Positions 49,062-61,900 of a stretch of 64,000 nt of DNA are shown here, piece by piece. The stretch is from Symbiodinium natans. Taxonomy: Eukaryota > Sar > Dinophyceae > Suessiales > Symbiodiniaceae. The first letter of the stretch is position 1, and each line of letters begins with the position of its first letter. The position numbers were made by a program, and so were the translations under genes. The notes under the pieces were generated by a model. That model saw only the letters and a program-made list of their open reading frames with translations, searched no databases and was not told the DNA's origin. The stretch lies in the NCBI GenBank assembly GCA_905221605.1, contig CAJNDS010002608.1, forward strand, positions 237,017-301,016, given 5' to 3'.

Positions 49062-49486
49062 AGGGCTTCATGTTGAGGGCCACTATCTGGCTGAACCTCC
49101 CCATCAAGAGAAACGAGACAATATGAGGAGGAGTCACCTCAGGACACTCTCAGCAACGTCACTTCAATTTCCTATTGCAAACGACAAACAAGCCAGAAGA
49201 GGTAAGGTAATCTAGACAAGCATCCCAACATAAAGTGCTTGCAGGAGATCGGCAGGACTCGCAAAGGTTTAAGCTTGAAGGACCCTGGCTCACACGCACC
49301 ATAGCCTAAGCTGCGAGCGTGTGAAACTTGTGCGGCTAAACCAGTACTCAATCGATTACAGAGACGAGCGACAAAGGATACATTGCACACCACGGTTCCA
49401 ATCTTTACGTTAACGAACCCAACATTAACTGGTGACTCTCATCAGCTCATGGACACACTTTCCACATCATGCGCTTCGCATCCTCA

Positions 49487-49665
49487 GGACCACCTGCTTC
49501 ACGGACTGCTGCCCAGCTGAGTGCACCAAGAAGTAAATGAGCGGGAGCAGATGTCCAGCTCAAAGCGAGCTGCAACTTCTTTCGGAGCCAGCATCTCACG
49601 AAGAGCTTCAACAGCCTCGCTCCGCATTCCCGTGCGCGCGAAAAGAATGCAACACAGTTGGCTCT
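49487..49665 (-). CDS. Possible short exon with a helical repeat
   Basis: Between a possible acceptor (gactgag) at about 49665 and a stop at 49487 the frame reads 'SVESVKSQLCCILFARTGMR', then 'SEAVEALREMLAPKEVAARF' and 'ELDICSRSFTSWC'. The composition is protein-like and the pattern resembles a TPR or PPR helix pair. An in-frame TGA sits immediately upstream of the acceptor, so it can only be coding if it is spliced. The other frames here are arginine- and cysteine-rich and unconvincing. Weak call. Confidence 0.3.
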
Positions 49666-50210
49666 TAACACTCTCAACAGAGCCTCAGTCGTGCGAGGCC
49701 AGCTGCGCATCGACGTCTGGCGAGCATGCGCCTGAAGGCACAGTGAGAGTTGCCTATCACCCTCAACAGCCTGATGCTTGTTAGTTGGATTTCTGAAGAA
49801 CCAGACTGCGGACAAAAAAAACCTTCAGCCACCCCAACGTTCGAAGCAGCATGTGCAGCTCATTGAAAAGGAGTTGCCTGCCTCCACGCACGTTGCAAAA
49901 CAATGGCGCCGGACTGGCCCAAGTCCACCTCTGCAGGAACTCACAGCATACACAACATCATGACAAACTTCCAAACTTTGCAACTTGCCGTTCCTTACGC
50001 ACCGTGTCCCGAATTCAGGGCTTCTGCTGCTTGGTGATTCTTGCGATCTGCAACATGGAGCCTGCTCGTGGCCGATCCTGCTGAAATGCCCTATCTACGC
50101 TCTGGTCTCGAATCTCTGCCGTTTGGACATGTGACTCTGGGCTTGCCTCGCACAGTTTGTCGGGAATGGCATGCCGGAAGGAAGCCGAGACGTGGGCGTG
50201 ACAAGCCTGA

Positions 50211-51000
50211 TCATGGGTCGACACGACAAACGCACACCTGCTCGCCCTGGGAGGAGAGTGCTGGGCTCTTGAGCGCCTGCATTCGCCGATGCTTCCGCCA
50301 AGCGCTTTGAAGCTTGCCGGCGGCTGCTGCTGCAATTCGCCAAGTGTTGTATGCACACGTCACAGCACCTGATTTCTGCAGGAGTGGGTTGGCGGGCATG
50401 CATCTTGGCTCAGGGACGGTCTGTGCTGTGTTGTGATACTTGGCTGCTTCGGAAGTCAGCTCGAATGCAAAACACCTCGATTGATGAGAGTACGTAGAGA
50501 GAGCATGGAGGACAGTTAGCGGACTAGGCAACATTTGCAAAAGTCTCGAGTTTTGAAGCTGGACTGAGAGTTCTGATTCGAGCTTCAGACACGTGGACTT
50601 CGCCAAGACAACACAACAAATGAAATCAAGTCGTAGACGTCTCGCGTTCTTGAGACAGCAGTGCATCTCACAGGACCAGTACTTGACTGTGGCTGCTGAC
50701 AGCAGGCCGCTTCAGCTTAGACACATTGTTGATGCCGCTGCTGCTGCAAGCGCAGCAGCCAGGCCCGCACGCTGCGGCCAATTATTGCTGCTGCTGTGTC
50801 CTTTAGCTCCAACGCCTCGTCATCCTTTGCGCAATTTGACAAGATTCTGAGGCGCAAAACGTCTTGAATAGAGTCATTTGCATCAATGCAGAGCAGTCCT
50901 CGTCGCCCCAAGTGAAGATATTGTTCTGACACGTGTGACCATTTGAGCTCGTCGTCTGGCCCTCTGTGCAAGTGGCCATGGCCGGGTTGTGTCGTTCCTC
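50211..51000 (-). CDS. Blocks with IQ-like calmodulin-binding motifs
   Basis: Two separate open blocks each end in an IQ-like segment. At about 50735-50790 the frame reads 'DTAAAIIGRSVRAWLLRLQQ'; at about 50260-50350 another reads 'AAAAAGKLQSAWRKHRRMQ'. The second fits the IQxxxR pattern with LQ in place of IQ. IQ motifs bind calmodulin or related light chains in many eukaryotic proteins. The sequence between the two is not clearly coding, and neither block has an identifiable start, so they may be exons of a small IQ protein on the - strand or of the neighbouring large gene. Confidence 0.35.
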
Positions 51001-51279
51001 CTGTGTTGACGGCACGTCCCCATCCAACATATCTACCTCCTGGCTCTGGGAATCGTCATCACGGTCCACACCCTTTGCAAAGGCGTTTGCGGGCTCGATG
51101 GGGCCTCATCGCATCTAAACAGTGTCTCAGGACAATACTCCACAGGGTGCACGCATGCTGCCAAGGCACCCTCCCACCAGACCTCAGCACTGGGCTCGCC
51201 AGCAGGTTGGGCCGCCAACCGTTCGCGAGCCTCCCACAGCCGTAGGCACAGCGCCCGGTAGTGGTAACCTCCAGGGGAA

Positions 51280-52520
51280 TTCCAGAGTCTAGCGGCTCAT
51301 CATTGTTTTTGCCCTTGACACTCTGCTCAACTCTGGTCCGGCCTTTCAGATTGCTTGGAAGGCTCGTCAAGAAGCAAACTTCACACCCGGCCCAATCTGC
51401 AACCTGGCGCATCGAACGATCCTTGAAGTCCAGAAACCTGTTCAACAGACTGCGAAGCGCTGACAATGCTAAGTCGATCTCTTCCGTCTTTGGACAGTGT
51501 TGTTGGATCGCTTGATCCAGCTCTTCGGACGTCTCATGATCGATGCTGCAGCGCCGCAGAGCATCTGGCACCTGCACAAAAGTGAAATCGCGGATGTCGA
51601 GCTTGGAGCGAAGCGCCCTCCAAATCACAGCAACATGCCTCATCTTCCATGCATGCTTGGACACACTCATGGTGTGAGTGCTGGAGGAACTTGCCGGAGC
51701 ACCACTGGACACACAAACCGGTTCAACCAAGGCCTCTGTAAGCGCATGAGGCAACTGCAAGCCAAGAGAGCCGAGGCCTGTCAGGATGTCCTCAGCCCCT
51801 GTCAAGTCGGACTCGCTGAGGATCTCCGCGGCATAGGAGAACTCTTGCTCGCCGGCCAAGAGATCCGCATGCCGCAGTGTTCGTAGGCTTGCATTCAAGT
51901 ACGACAACGCCTGGCTATCGGAAGGCGGTTCCTGGAATTTCGGCGGCAACATCTCCATGGCGTCTCTGCCCTGCGTCAAGGAAGAATCATGAGCTTGGAC
52001 TGCCAGCCGCACACATCCACGAACACCGTCCAGGGTGAAGCTGCTTTTGCCATTCCAAGTGGCAAGCAAAATGTGGCGGGCTAACAGTTCAAAATCGAAG
52101 GAGGCTTTCTCCTCATTCACAGGGTCCAGGCAGCTGGCAACAGCAAAGTCGGCAAAATTCTCGATGCAAAAGGAGCATTCTTGATCCAGCTTGGCGGTGT
52201 TCAGGATTGCAGTCAGTGCTGCCGTTCCCCGTAGCCCAAGAGCTTGTTGCAAAGCTGGACAAGCCTGCATGTCTTGGCAGATGCACTCCAAACTATCCAG
52301 GTAGGTCTCCCTCACCTTAAGGACGTAGTCCAAAATTCGAAAAAGGAAATCATGGTCATCGTGAGTGCCATGAAGGGAAAGGACGTCGAGGAGCGGAGTG
52401 TCAAGATCCAGTGCAGGCATGCCTAAGCAAGAACACCAAGCACGAAACTGTGCAAGTATGGTGGCTGTAGATAGGCGGGCAAGGTTGCAAACAAGCCACG
52501 AACATGCTCTTCGCAGCCGC
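51280..52520 (-). CDS. RNF213-like protein, C-terminal helical block
   Basis: The open block extends from 52642 to 51059, but the first 40 and last 75 codons are arginine-, tryptophan- or cysteine-rich and probably non-coding. The middle is protein-like and follows the end of animal RNF213. 'TPLLDVLSLHGTHDDHDFLF' comes first, then 'CSFCIENFADFAVASCLD' with 'FDFELLARHILLATWNGKSS', which parallels the family's FD-x-E-x(2)-x-R-x-I block. Next is 'YLNASLRTLRHADLLAG', and then 'KMRHVAVIWRALRSKL', which parallels a conserved K-H-x(3)-W-x-L block near the human C-terminus. No catalytic motif is expected here. This is probably the end of the RNF213-homologous part. Confidence 0.65.
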
Positions 52521-55500
52521 CAACAGGCAACAGCCCATGTGTTGCTTTGTGAAACTTTTCGCAGGATTCCAGAGCCTCGCGGCAAAGACGCTCGCCATGG
52601 GACTGGCCCGACGCCCGGCGGCGGCAGCACTCCTTCCAGCACTCTGAGTGTCTCCCGTTGAATTTGCTATGTCTTGTTGCTCATGCTCCGAAAAGCTCCG
52701 CATTGCTCGGCGATCTGAAAAACCCTACACAAGTACCTAAAGACCTAAATTTGATAGAGGCAGGTTTGGGCGACGTCACCGACACCAGAGATATGCACAA
52801 GGTGTGGTGAGCACAATGTGCCTACACCTACACTCGTGCCCACTCTCCCTGGACAAATATGTCAATACCATTCAATATCACATCAACATGCTGAACAGTG
52901 TTTCCCGGTGTTGCTCCTGCACCGCTCGGCCAATGCTCACGTTTGCAACATCCTCAAGGGACCAACCCTTGCCACTGATGAATTCTGCAAAGTCGTTGTG
53001 GAGCCACGCGTAAAAGCGCAGAATGGACGGTGCGAGGCTTACCAGACCCAGGTCCTGACATGCCAGGGGCCAGGGGGGAGCTCTTTTGGGTAGGAAAAAA
53101 CACACACAGCGCATCTGCAGGCAGGAAGCTTGGCTAGCAGAGGTGTACCGAAGCACCACACGTGCTGAAGCATCACTCACTGCTTCCGAAAGTGCCATTT
53201 GGAAGTCGGCAAAGGTTGCCCTGCAGGGCACGGACTGCACGATCTTCGAGATATTGCCTTGCTGGAAGCTATCCATGATTTCAGGCAGTGATCGTCTCTC
53301 TTCGTTGAAGATGTGGCAGAAGGCAGTCTCGGCCGCAATCTGCGATTGAGCATCTCTGTAGATGCACTTGAAAGCACATTCCTGCAGATCTCGACATTGA
53401 GCGGCAACACGCTCGTGCATCCGGTTCATCAAAACCTGAGCCGGGCTCACAATAACGCCTTAAACATGGCTGCATTCTGCGAGTCATGGCAAAATCTTGC
53501 CACGCCTGCAGTTGCTCGGCACCGAGTTGAAGATGGTTTCGCAGGAAGGCCCAGGCTGTAGCTACTCGCTGATAGCAGAAATTTGCGGTTCGATCAGCCC
53601 TCTCGTCCCCATGGGCATTCAGGTAAGTCCTCGGCATCACACACATGGCTAAACGCACAGTGAGACACTGGACAGCAGCAGTGTGTGTACTACAGGGTGC
53701 CGCGTCAGCAGGCAGGTGTGTGCGATACCTCCTTGTAGAACCCACAGGCTTCGTCGACGCACTAAGTCAGGTCCTAGTGTCTGGTTCTGGGAGTGGATGG
53801 CATGGGTCGCAAGCACTTTGTCAAAAAGGTTCTCGTCGGCTGATGCAGAGAACACGAAGTGCATGCACAAGGAACCCCAACTCTGGAAGTAGCTGGTGAC
53901 TGCTGCTGGAGCAGGCCAATGGTCGTTGGAGTTGGAAGATCCGAGTCGCAAAGTGCCATCATATTGAAACTCGCAGCCACAGTCGTAGTGCACGCTGCCA
54001 ATGGCAGTTTTGAAAGTACTCCCGAAGCCGAAAGTGCCGCGCAATTTGTTAGGCTCCATCATGTGCACCCAGCAGTGGTGCCTTCTTGGTTCTGCCAGCG
54101 ACACGCAGCATGCTACACCATTCACCAGACAATGCCGCATCTGCAGCTGAAGCGGCTCCACACAATTCAGCTGGAACCTGACTTCTGAAGTGATCTCGGG
54201 GCATGCGCACGCAGCATTTGCGCAGCTACGCTCGAGCAGCTCTACATCATTCTACATCTATCAAATCTGGATCACGTGTCATCCGAGCTCAATGACTTGA
54301 AACAAGCTCTACTGAAAAAACATCAGGGCGAGGACTCAGGTGCAGTCAAGGCACATCTGGGCTATGGAGTTTGTCGAATTGTACCGTGGCTGGAAGCGAG
54401 CTGGATGGATCAAGCATTCCAGAATGCTGCGCTCTGCCGCTGACATATCCACGCTCTGGGCAAGCTCTTGCATCCAACCAAGCATCGGCCTGACCCTGGG
54501 ATTGGCTTCGTCAGAATAGAAACCTTAGTCGTGACTGATTAGTCTCTCGCAGAGCCTGAGTACATCCTGCCGGGCCTCAGGCCGGGCGCAATGCTGCTGC
54601 AATATGGAACCCCCCGACCCCCCATCTCTTCCCACCCGGAATTCTGCTTGTGAACCTCAAAGCTTTGAGAGACTGGGGTCCACTGAGATGCCAGGGTCCC
54701 ACAAGCTCATTCTCCCAGGGCAGCTCCCGGCGAAGGACCAGCGAACGCAAAACATTTCAAAACCGGCATGACTGCCTGAACTACAGCCTAGAAGTACTGC
54801 GAGCTTGCAAAGACTTGAATACCTCTGAAACTTCCTGGAACTCACTGGGACGAAAGTCAGTTGTGCTGGCAGACTGGAAACACGGGCAGGACTTGATTAC
54901 CTTAACTTGGGTCACACGCACGGACAGCCTCTTCAGGCATAATCAACTGGCTCATTGTTGTCCAGGCACGGTTGCTGGTTTCCAGGACTTTGAGCCACTA
55001 ACAATTACAATAGCACGTGGTAAACACATGTGTTTCGTAAACTTTCGCTGGGCGACCATGGTAAATCACCAGAATCAACCTCAGGTCGCCGAGTGAGACA
55101 TGGTGGACCTATGCTCTTGTCGTCTGCTTAAGCATGAATGAAACCGAGCTGCAAGGCTTTGACATACTCGGGGCCATGTTCTTCTCGAAGCTGCTCACAG
55201 AACTTGATCAACAAGGTGCTGCACGATGCTTCCAGAGCGTCGTCCGTCTTCTTGGACAGGGTAGTGAAGTCTGACTCCTGGGCGTTGTTCCGATGCTTGG
55301 CAGGCCTCCTAGCCTGACTCCTAATGGTAAACGATGAGTGGCTCTGAATCGAAAATCCAGTCTTGCAGCTTCGGGACAGCGGTGCTCCACTCCTCAGCCG
55401 ACATGAACAAGAACGTAGGCATCGCCAGCCGACGGGATGCAGAGGTGCCTCAGACTTTGGCATGTGATCACGGGAAGGCGGTAGGCAGGTTTTGAACCCT

Positions 55501-55915
55501 AAATTCATAACAACTCGTCAAACTCTTCAATAGTTACAAGGAGCTCGAAAGGCCGTCACTGTCACCCTGAACCAGATTTGACATGGTCGGCAGAGCTGGG
55601 ATGACCTTGCAGACTGCGTGTTCCAATTTCATGTCCGGTCAGGAGTCCAAGGCCCCTGCCGTCTCCACATCTGTTCGCTTGAGCAGATCCTGCTGAGGCG
55701 GCAGCTTCGTGCAACTTTCAATGGTACACACTGTCGCACAAGATCCTGCAAGTACAGCCATCCACGTCGGCGGCTCACCTCTCTGATGAAGACCTTCCAA
55801 GACCGGAAGTGCAGTGCAACACGAGCTCTGGACCACACGGCGGGCGCAATCTTTGTTGCACATGTACCGCGGACCTATGCAAATACAAGTATTTGTATAT
55901 AAACAGGTGTGTAGA

Positions 55916-55952
<37 letters not shown>

Positions 55953-58900
55953 CACGACATAATTCTGCGAGCCCTCACGTCCGAATCCTCCTATCATACT
56001 GCTGCTTCTCTTCACAGGCTGGCATTTCTATTCGTGTATACATGATCAGAGCAAGAAGTTCAACAAGAAGAGAGGGAGAAGAGGGAGGTCCTCGGTGGTG
56101 ATACGTTTGCTTAATTTTATCTTCCTTTTTCTGGTCAAAAAGACAAAAGGAAGAAGAGGAGCAGGTAGAGAGAGAGAGATGCGGCAGGAGACCTCTCGTC
56201 TCTGGCATCGCTGATTTTGTTGCGCAGCCTTGTTGTTTTGTCCTGCTATTTATTCTTTGTCGTTTCACTCCAGAAGAGCAAAGCTGAAAGATACAAACTA
56301 TGAAGCCAGAGGAGCGAATACAGGAAAGAGATGACGAGACAAGAAGGGCAATCAGTGTCGCTCCCCCATGTGACGGTTTCAATCATCGTCTTCCCGTTCT
56401 ACATTTGTATTATTAACTCTGTATGTGTGTGTTGTAAGCAAGTACGCTAAGCAAATAAACCCTTGAAGGTCCCAGCACAGAATATGTATACATATCTATG
56501 TACATGCATACATACATGACATCACATCACATCACATCACATTGCATTGCATTGCATTGCATTGCATTGCATTGCATTGCATTTGCATTTGCATTGCATT
56601 TGCATTTGCATGGCATGGCATGGCATTGCATTACATTACATTACATATACAACATACGTACATGCGTATATACGTATATACGTATATACGTGCATGCGTA
56701 TATACATAAATACATATCTACATATATACATATATACATACATGCATATATGCATATGTACATACAGACATATATACATATGTTCATATATACATGTATA
56801 CATGTATACATATGTGCGCATGTTGTATATATGTATACATATATACATATATACATGTATACATATATACATATATACATATATACATATATACATATAT
56901 ACAGATATACATGTATACATATATACATGTATACATATATACATATATACATATATACATATATATACATATATACATACATACATAAATACATATATTA
57001 TACATATATACATATATACATATATACATATATACATAAATACATAAATACATATATACATATATACATATATACATACATGAATATCTGATACACTTGA
57101 GGGGCAAGGCCAGTGGAAGGAAAGCTCTGCGGGCTAGGCGCTCCAGTGCAAGATTGGAAGGGCGGAGGTTGCGTTCGATGAATGACTTCTGTTGAGGTTC
57201 CGGATTGCGTCCACCCCCCACTGCCAACGCAGATAGAAACGAAAGCCTCGCTACGTGAGCTTTCGTGACTTGTGTATACTTATATATGTATATATATATA
57301 TGTATGGGGTCTCATCGTCTTGGTTCAAAATATGCTGAGCTCGAGGCTGGGCCATGAAGCGGCAAAAATGTTCGCGAGGCTTCTCGCAAGATGTCAGCAA
57401 CATCGCCTTCTCTTTGCCCAACTGCTTAGCACGTCACACATGCAAAAGGTCTCCCATGCTACGCATGCTTCTCAGCGCGGCCAACGGCTCTGCAAGACGT
57501 GATGCCAGTTAACTGCTTGCCAAGCTTCGTAACTGCTCATCAAGATGCATGTCTTCGTCGCATGCAAGGGTTGCAAGCTGCGTGGCGAATGCAAACTCCC
57601 ATGCTGCCAGATCGATAGACTCGACCATGGACAGATCAGGGCCTCTCAAGCACGTCAAGCACATGGAAGCTAACGTAACACCATTCAATCAAGCCAAGGA
57701 CACCGCAAGCGGCTGACATTTGCTGCCAGAATCTGCCAGAACTGGGACCCTGGCGGTAGAGCTGTTGGCGTGAAACCCAAATCTCCTGCAGCGGTCTCGG
57801 CGTTGAAGATATCGTGTCGCACTTCCAGGTGAAGTACAGGTCTGCCAGCCTGCACCGTCGCAAGCTCACGGCCAAAGGTGCACCAAAGCAACACACAGAA
57901 ACACTTGGCCTGCTCTGCTCCTTTCGGCCGGGCACATAAGGCGGCAAATACGGAAGATCTGTTTTCAGGTCCAGCTCGACAACACCCAGCTTGGAAACGA
58001 CAAGGATCATAAGCTCATCCGTCAGCAAGGCGCGGCCCGCTTGCCATTGCCAGAAAATGGACAACATGTCAGCTTGCTCGCGATGACCGGGATTTTGAAG
58101 CCCATCTTGGTTCTGAAGGATCTTGACAACCAGGCTTCTGGCGAAGCCTGCCAGTTGTTCTTCTGCGCCGGAGACCCTTTCAAGGCCTTCCAAAAATGCC
58201 GTGAAATCTATCTCCCTCTGTGCTGCCTGTGTCTCACCATCGAACATTGACGGTAGTACGTGCGTGGCCGCACCACTGCTCCCCATCAGAAAGGATACGA
58301 GGGACATCATCTGCAATTGCCCTCCAGAATGACGTGTGCGCGCGCATACAGCCTCGCCCACGCCAGGACCCTCTGCGTTTCCTTGAACTGCGCCTGGCTC
58401 AGCCCTGAGAGCTCAGACCAGAGCAAATCATGAAGACACTTGGCTGTATCATCTTCTAACTGTTTCCTCCACTGCTCCAGGCCCAGAGAGTCCGGAGAAT
58501 CCAGAGAGTGCTGAGAGCCCTCACTGCCCGTAAGGTGAGGCCCCCCACTTGCCGAATCCTGCAACGCAGCAAGGGCAGCTTGTCCGTGAGGGCATTCTGC
58601 ACACAAGGTCAATACTCTCGACAAGCTGACAAGCCGCTGAGTGCGAGCGCGGTGGCTGCCACAGAGCCCTGCCAGATGAAATGCAGCATCCCGATTTGCT
58701 GGAACAGCAGCTCGAAGCCAGATGAAGAGAACATTTAGTATCTCACGTGTGGCGATGTTGCCGCAGCTTTTGTGCACCAGAAACAAAGCATAACCATGAC
58801 AGAGGTCCGTCTCGGTAACGAGACCCCTCATACTGCTCTCACACCTCACCATGTCAGCCACCGCTGATATCACTGCGTGATCATCATACGCTGCGCCTGG

Positions 58901-61900
58901 TATGCGTCGTCGGGCGGTGAGCAGCATGTCATCCAACTTTCTGTCAAGAAATCGGAAGAGAGGAGACACCAAGCATGTCTGGTATCCCATCTTTATCTCC
59001 AGGACCTTGTCCTTAGCTCATGTTTGAAATAACAGGTGAACTGTGGTGCCTCATGTGTTATCAGCTTCTACATGGCCGACATCACAGCGCAACCCAAGAC
59101 TCTGCGTGCTGGCCTGATCGAGAGCACACTGGTAGGAGCGGAAGCAAAGCCATTGCCACCGTTGCATCTCCACTCACGAGGTCGCGAAGCCCGCCATGCG
59201 AACACAAGGCTTTCAGGTAATGTGCCACGTGCTGCTGGAATTCACCATGCAAGTGCAATCTCACAGCGTCGACGAAGGACATCAGCTTGCGGCCTTTGCG
59301 GATCTGGCTGGCCAACTGGGTGACCTCGGCGAGCAATTTTGGGCCGCTGAAATTTTCGTGGAATGTGGCAATCAAGTGCTGCCAAATCCTGGGATGTCTC
59401 TGTAGAACCAGAAGAACGCCTTCCACTCGCTGCTGAACAGTGGCATCCTTTGCATAAAACGTATCAACCGCCTGTGCCACCTGCGCAGCTTCATTGTCAT
59501 CGTCTGCAGGTCCCATTTTGCCCAATAGCAAGCCGACGCCACGACCCATCCAGGCCGCTAAGCTGGTCAACAGGCCAGTGGACTCCTTGGACTCCTGCAC
59601 CGCACAGGTCTCGCGGTGCTCCATGGACGAGTACCTGCCAGGAGCTTGTGCATGTGTCTGAGGTAGATGCACCCTTCTGCAAAAGTCCACCACGTACTTC
59701 TGCCTGCTCTCGTCCGGCCGGACAATGTCTAGCTCTTGCGGGCGACCTTCTGAAGGACTGCCACAGATGACTTGTCTGAGAAGGTATTCTTCGTCAAAGG
59801 CTGAGGCAGGAGTCAGAGAGTCGATGAAGAAGAAATCCCAGCCGTCAAGAAAGACACAAGGATACAACTTCCCAGAGATCACCTGTTCTGGCGGATAGTG
59901 TAGCAGAATCACCCACAGAGTGTCTGCTGAGTCCCTTGCCTTCAAATCTACAAAGGCGCGTAGCCAAGAAACATGCTGGTTCTGATGATGCTCCATGTCG
60001 ACAACCAGAAGGACATTTTTTTTCGCGCCGTTCATTTTGCGGTCCTGCTTCCCTTGGCTCGCCTTGTACTTCGCTTCCAGAGCCTGCGTTGTGGCCACCT
60101 CGCTGGCATCAATGATGCTCAAAGATCCCAGGCTGTGCTCACCGCGCTGCAGCAAGCTGCAAATTTCAGCTGAACTCCGTGTATACAGCACGAGCTTTGG
60201 AAGAGGAAGCAGCTTGTTGTTGCGAGCTGTTGTCAAAACACCCATGAGCGAAAAGTGGCTCTGATGAGAGAAGTAAGCGCGACGGTAAAAGTCAGCCTGC
60301 CCAAACTTTTCTGCGTGGTGCAGCATCTGCTCAGGCGGCATCAGCTGCAGCAACCTCACAGCCATGACCTGCACCGCCGTGCTGGCATTCAGCTCCAAGC
60401 CGTCGCTGCAAAGGCTTGCGAACTCCTGCATGGAGTTCTTGCTGCTACGCAGAGACTCCACCATGGACAGCAACAAGGAGACCAAGGTTTGGTCGACGAG
60501 CCCTACAATCGCCTTCTCACCCAAAGTGCCCACCAGCTTCCACACCGTCTCCAAGGCAGATCTCATAGACTTTCGCTGTGCTTCACGCACAAAGCTGACT
60601 TGCAAGCGTTCTTGCAAGACTTCTTCCAGCGGCAGCGTGACCACCGAAAAGCGAGACCTCAACGCAGCAGGCTGTTCGAGGAAGTCCTCCTTCTGCATCT
60701 GAAGGACCACGAAGAAATTGGGATGAACGCGGCAGTGGTGCACTCGGGCGCCGTGGGCGATGATGATGTACAATGTCTGAAGTCCCTCGGCCGTTTCCGT
60801 GACCCGGAAGTTTTGATTGAATAGGTTGTAGAAACTGCAGAGCAGACGCCCAGAGCTGCAGTTGCGCAGCAAGACAGGCCTGCCTGCCTCCATGCAAAGA
60901 GTCATCTGAGACACGCATTCTGCGCAACCAAACTCATCTGCATCATGCGCGTAGTCCTGGACATCAATCACTTCGAAGTCATGTGGAAGGATCTTCTCTT
61001 GGACCAGAACCCTGCATGCACTGTCATCCTTCATGTCATCCAGAAGCCTCGGATCATACGTCAGGCAATGCATGTGCACAATGCACATTCATACACTATG
61101 CAAAGTTCAAAGCTCGAGAAAGATTCCAAGCATGCATGTGCAGTCAAGTAGCATGCAGAACCGTGGAGCCAGGTGTGGGCTGCCTTGCGTCATGCATCGC
61201 TGTCGATCTCCATAAATGCAAGCCTTGGCCAAGTCCAGGCAGCCGCGGTATGTCTGCGTGCCGATGGAATTCGAGAACTCGTGCTGGCCACTTCCAATAC
61301 GTGAAAGCTCATGGCCGATGGCCTGGAAGAAAATGTCCACGACATCCTGGATGCGCACCCCTGGAGCCTGAAAGTTTTCTTCAATGGCCCGACGCACACG
61401 TTCAGAACTCAGAAAACCTTTCTTGAGAATACAGTGCCAACGCAGATGCCGCAGCAGTGAGATGTAGTGGCGTTCGAAGAAGACCATGTTGAAGCCAACA
61501 TCACGCACGATATCATGGAATCCACGTGCCAAGCCACGTAGGATCGACCTCGTTCGTGCAGGCTGCTGCATGCCTTTCAAGGAAGTGCCCAGCACCCCTG
61601 TACCCATCTGCTCAAAGTCTTGCAAGGTTTGCTGGTGCCGCACGAAGGTGAGCATCCGATTCATGTTGGCTGCATCCAGCGGGCTGCCAGAAACGATGAC
61701 CGTTGCCAGTTGCCTCTCATCCAGAACATCATGAAGTGGTTTCATGACCATGCGACTCTCCTGTGGCAGCTGTGCTTCATCGAAGAAAGGCACGCATCGA
61801 TCTTTGCCACCATGCTGCTGGTACATCTGCTCTCGGCGCGTGGCTCCACTCAGGATATGCTCAATCTCCGTGGCCGTGCTTTCAGGTGAGCACTGATAAA

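Noticed and set aside
56498-57230. Long tyrosine/isoleucine-rich frames on both strands
   Set aside because: Direct translation of the TACATA-type microsatellite; not protein-like.
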